A stretch of DNA of 6,260 nt from positions 1-6,260 of the forward strand of contig JAFXRA010000134.1 in assembly GCA_017526725.1 (NCBI GenBank), in the 5' to 3' direction. Position 1 is the stretch's first letter; the number at the start of each line of letters is the position of its first letter. This document shows, in pieces, positions 5,563 to 6,260 of this stretch. The notes under the pieces are model-generated. The model was not told the origin of the DNA and ran no database searches. It worked only from the letters and a program-made list of their open reading frames with translations. Origin of the DNA: Candidatus Rifleibacteriota bacterium (GTDB taxonomy: Bacteria; Riflebacteria; Ozemobacteria; Ozemobacterales; Ozemobacteraceae). The position numbers and the translations under genes are program-made.

Positions 5563-6260
5563 TTATTTGGAAAGATTATCCCAAATCTGATTAAGCTGTT
5601 CGTCTGTAAGGCCTAGAGATTTGAAATATTTTTTAGCAAGTTCCTGCGTTTTGTTCTTGTCAAAGCCTTCGTAATCTTTGATTCTTTCTTTGAAAGCTCT
5701 ATCTAAGTTTACGTATATATTCTTGGCTATTGATTTATACTGTTCTGACCCTTCTTTTACTTTATAGTAATTCATAAAGGTTTTTACGTAATCAGCTTCT
5801 ACTGCTTCATAAGTAGCATCCATGAAAAGTTCAAACATTGCGCAAGCGAAGCCTGTTCTATCTTGGCCTTCAACACAGTGAATCAAGCATGGAAATGTTT
5901 TTTTATTCAGCATAGCCTTAGCTATTTCTCTCATGCCATTAGAGAAGACTTCAGAAGTTACATCTACATTTAATGGTAAATAATAAATATGCTGGGTTGC
6001 ATAATAAGATTTTGCAAAGGCTGGTAATTCTTTGGCTGCTTTTACTGAGTTACAAAGATTAAAAAATGTTTTAACGCCGGCTTCTTTTGCAAATCTGTCA
6101 CAATAGTAGTTTCTGGCAAGTTTTGTATCTATAGGTGAAGAAGATCTGAAAAGTCTGCCGCTAGCCATTTTCGGAGTTTTTATTTCTCTGAAATTAGCAA
6201 AATCTTTATCGTTTAAATGTGGATAATCAGAACGTTTGTAAGTTCTGACTAAATCAAAAT
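5563..6260 (-). CDS. Cysteine-based tyrosine phosphatase family protein (partial, 5' end off the window)
   Basis: The frame ends at 5563 and stays open upstream to the right edge, giving 231 visible residues. The ATG at 6168 is internal: the 30 residues before it include DFANFREI (19-26), which with GRLFRSS (34-40) matches the NFRDxGG...GRLFRS entry typical of bacterial tyrosine phosphatases of the Y_phosphatase3/dual-specificity kind. The catalytic loop HCVEGQDRTG (127-136) is intact, with nucleophile Cys128 and phosphate-binding Arg134. Asp99, 29 residues earlier, is a reasonable general acid. Gln replaces the Lys of the common HCxxGKDRTG form. Hydrolysis of phosphotyrosine, phosphoinositide or inositol phosphate are all possible, and substrate cannot be told. 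The C-terminal part (about 160-231) is helical and charged, ending LTDEQLNQIWDNLSK. The N-terminus is missing, so export cannot be judged. It is probably a transcription unit separate from the dehydrogenase operon. Confidence 0.88.
   Translation of the reverse strand, partial: FDLVRTYKRSDYPHLNDKDFANFREIKTPKMASGRLFRSSSPIDTKLARNYYCDRFAKEAGVKTFFNLCNSVKAAKELPAFAKSYYATQHIYYLPLNVDVTSEVFSNGMREIAKAMLNKKTFPCLIHCVEGQDRTGFACAMFELFMDATYEAVEADYVKTFMNYYKVKEGSEQYKSIAKNIYVNLDRAFKERIKDYEGFDKNKTQELAKKYFKSLGLTDEQLNQIWDNLSK

Noticed and set aside
6166..6168. ATG at 6168 as the start of the phosphatase gene
   Set aside because: The frame continues upstream to the window edge without a stop and encodes the NFR motif expected before GRLFRS, so the ATG is internal.

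Overview
The window is an AT-rich bacterial segment in which every gene I can support reads on the minus strand. Organism: ATG starts, Shine-Dalgarno sites, sigma-70-like promoter hexamers, intrinsic terminators and a secretory signal peptide all say bacterium. A xanthine-dehydrogenase-type operon without a carbon-monoxide or aromatic pathway around it suggests an anaerobic or fermentative purine user, perhaps gut-associated. I cannot assign a phylum from the sequence alone. A consensus CRP-type box would suit Proteobacteria, Cyanobacteria/Vampirovibrionia and several other groups.

Layout in the order of transcription, from high to low coordinates. (1) 6260-5563: the 3' part of a cysteine-based tyrosine phosphatase gene with a complete HCx5R(T) loop, running in from the right edge. 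(2) 5562-5222: a 341-base gene-free stretch. It holds a 50-base near-perfect palindrome that is probably the phosphatase gene's terminator hairpin, a perfect TGTGA-N6-TCACA box, a good -35/-10 pair and an 11-base direct repeat. (3) 5221-1240: a tightly overlapped three-gene operon for a molybdenum hydroxylase of the xanthine dehydrogenase family, in the order FAD subunit, 2x[2Fe-2S] subunit, molybdopterin subunit. It closes with a strong intrinsic terminator at 1231-1196. (4) 1112-1: a secreted or periplasmic tetratricopeptide-repeat protein with a long Lys/Glu/Gln-rich tail. It has its own probable promoter and runs off the left edge.

How the genes work together: in this family purine hydroxylation occurs at the Mo-cytosine/pterin centre of the large subunit, electrons pass through the two [2Fe-2S] clusters of the small subunit, and they leave through FAD on the medium subunit. 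The large subunit resembles, from memory, the E. coli XdhA type more than the CO-dehydrogenase type. No maturation genes (XdhC/MocA-like), transporter or regulator lie in the window. Nothing visible links the phosphatase or the TPR protein to the dehydrogenase.

The most unusual points are: histone-H1-like Lys/Ala-rich tails at both ends of the molybdopterin subunit, absent from the family core; the CRP-type box in front of the operon; the palindrome whose only arm mismatch becomes a G-U pair in the minus-strand transcript; and a start codon of the Fe-S gene that is better placed 15 bases inside the longest frame. I see no clear case for an entirely new system here.
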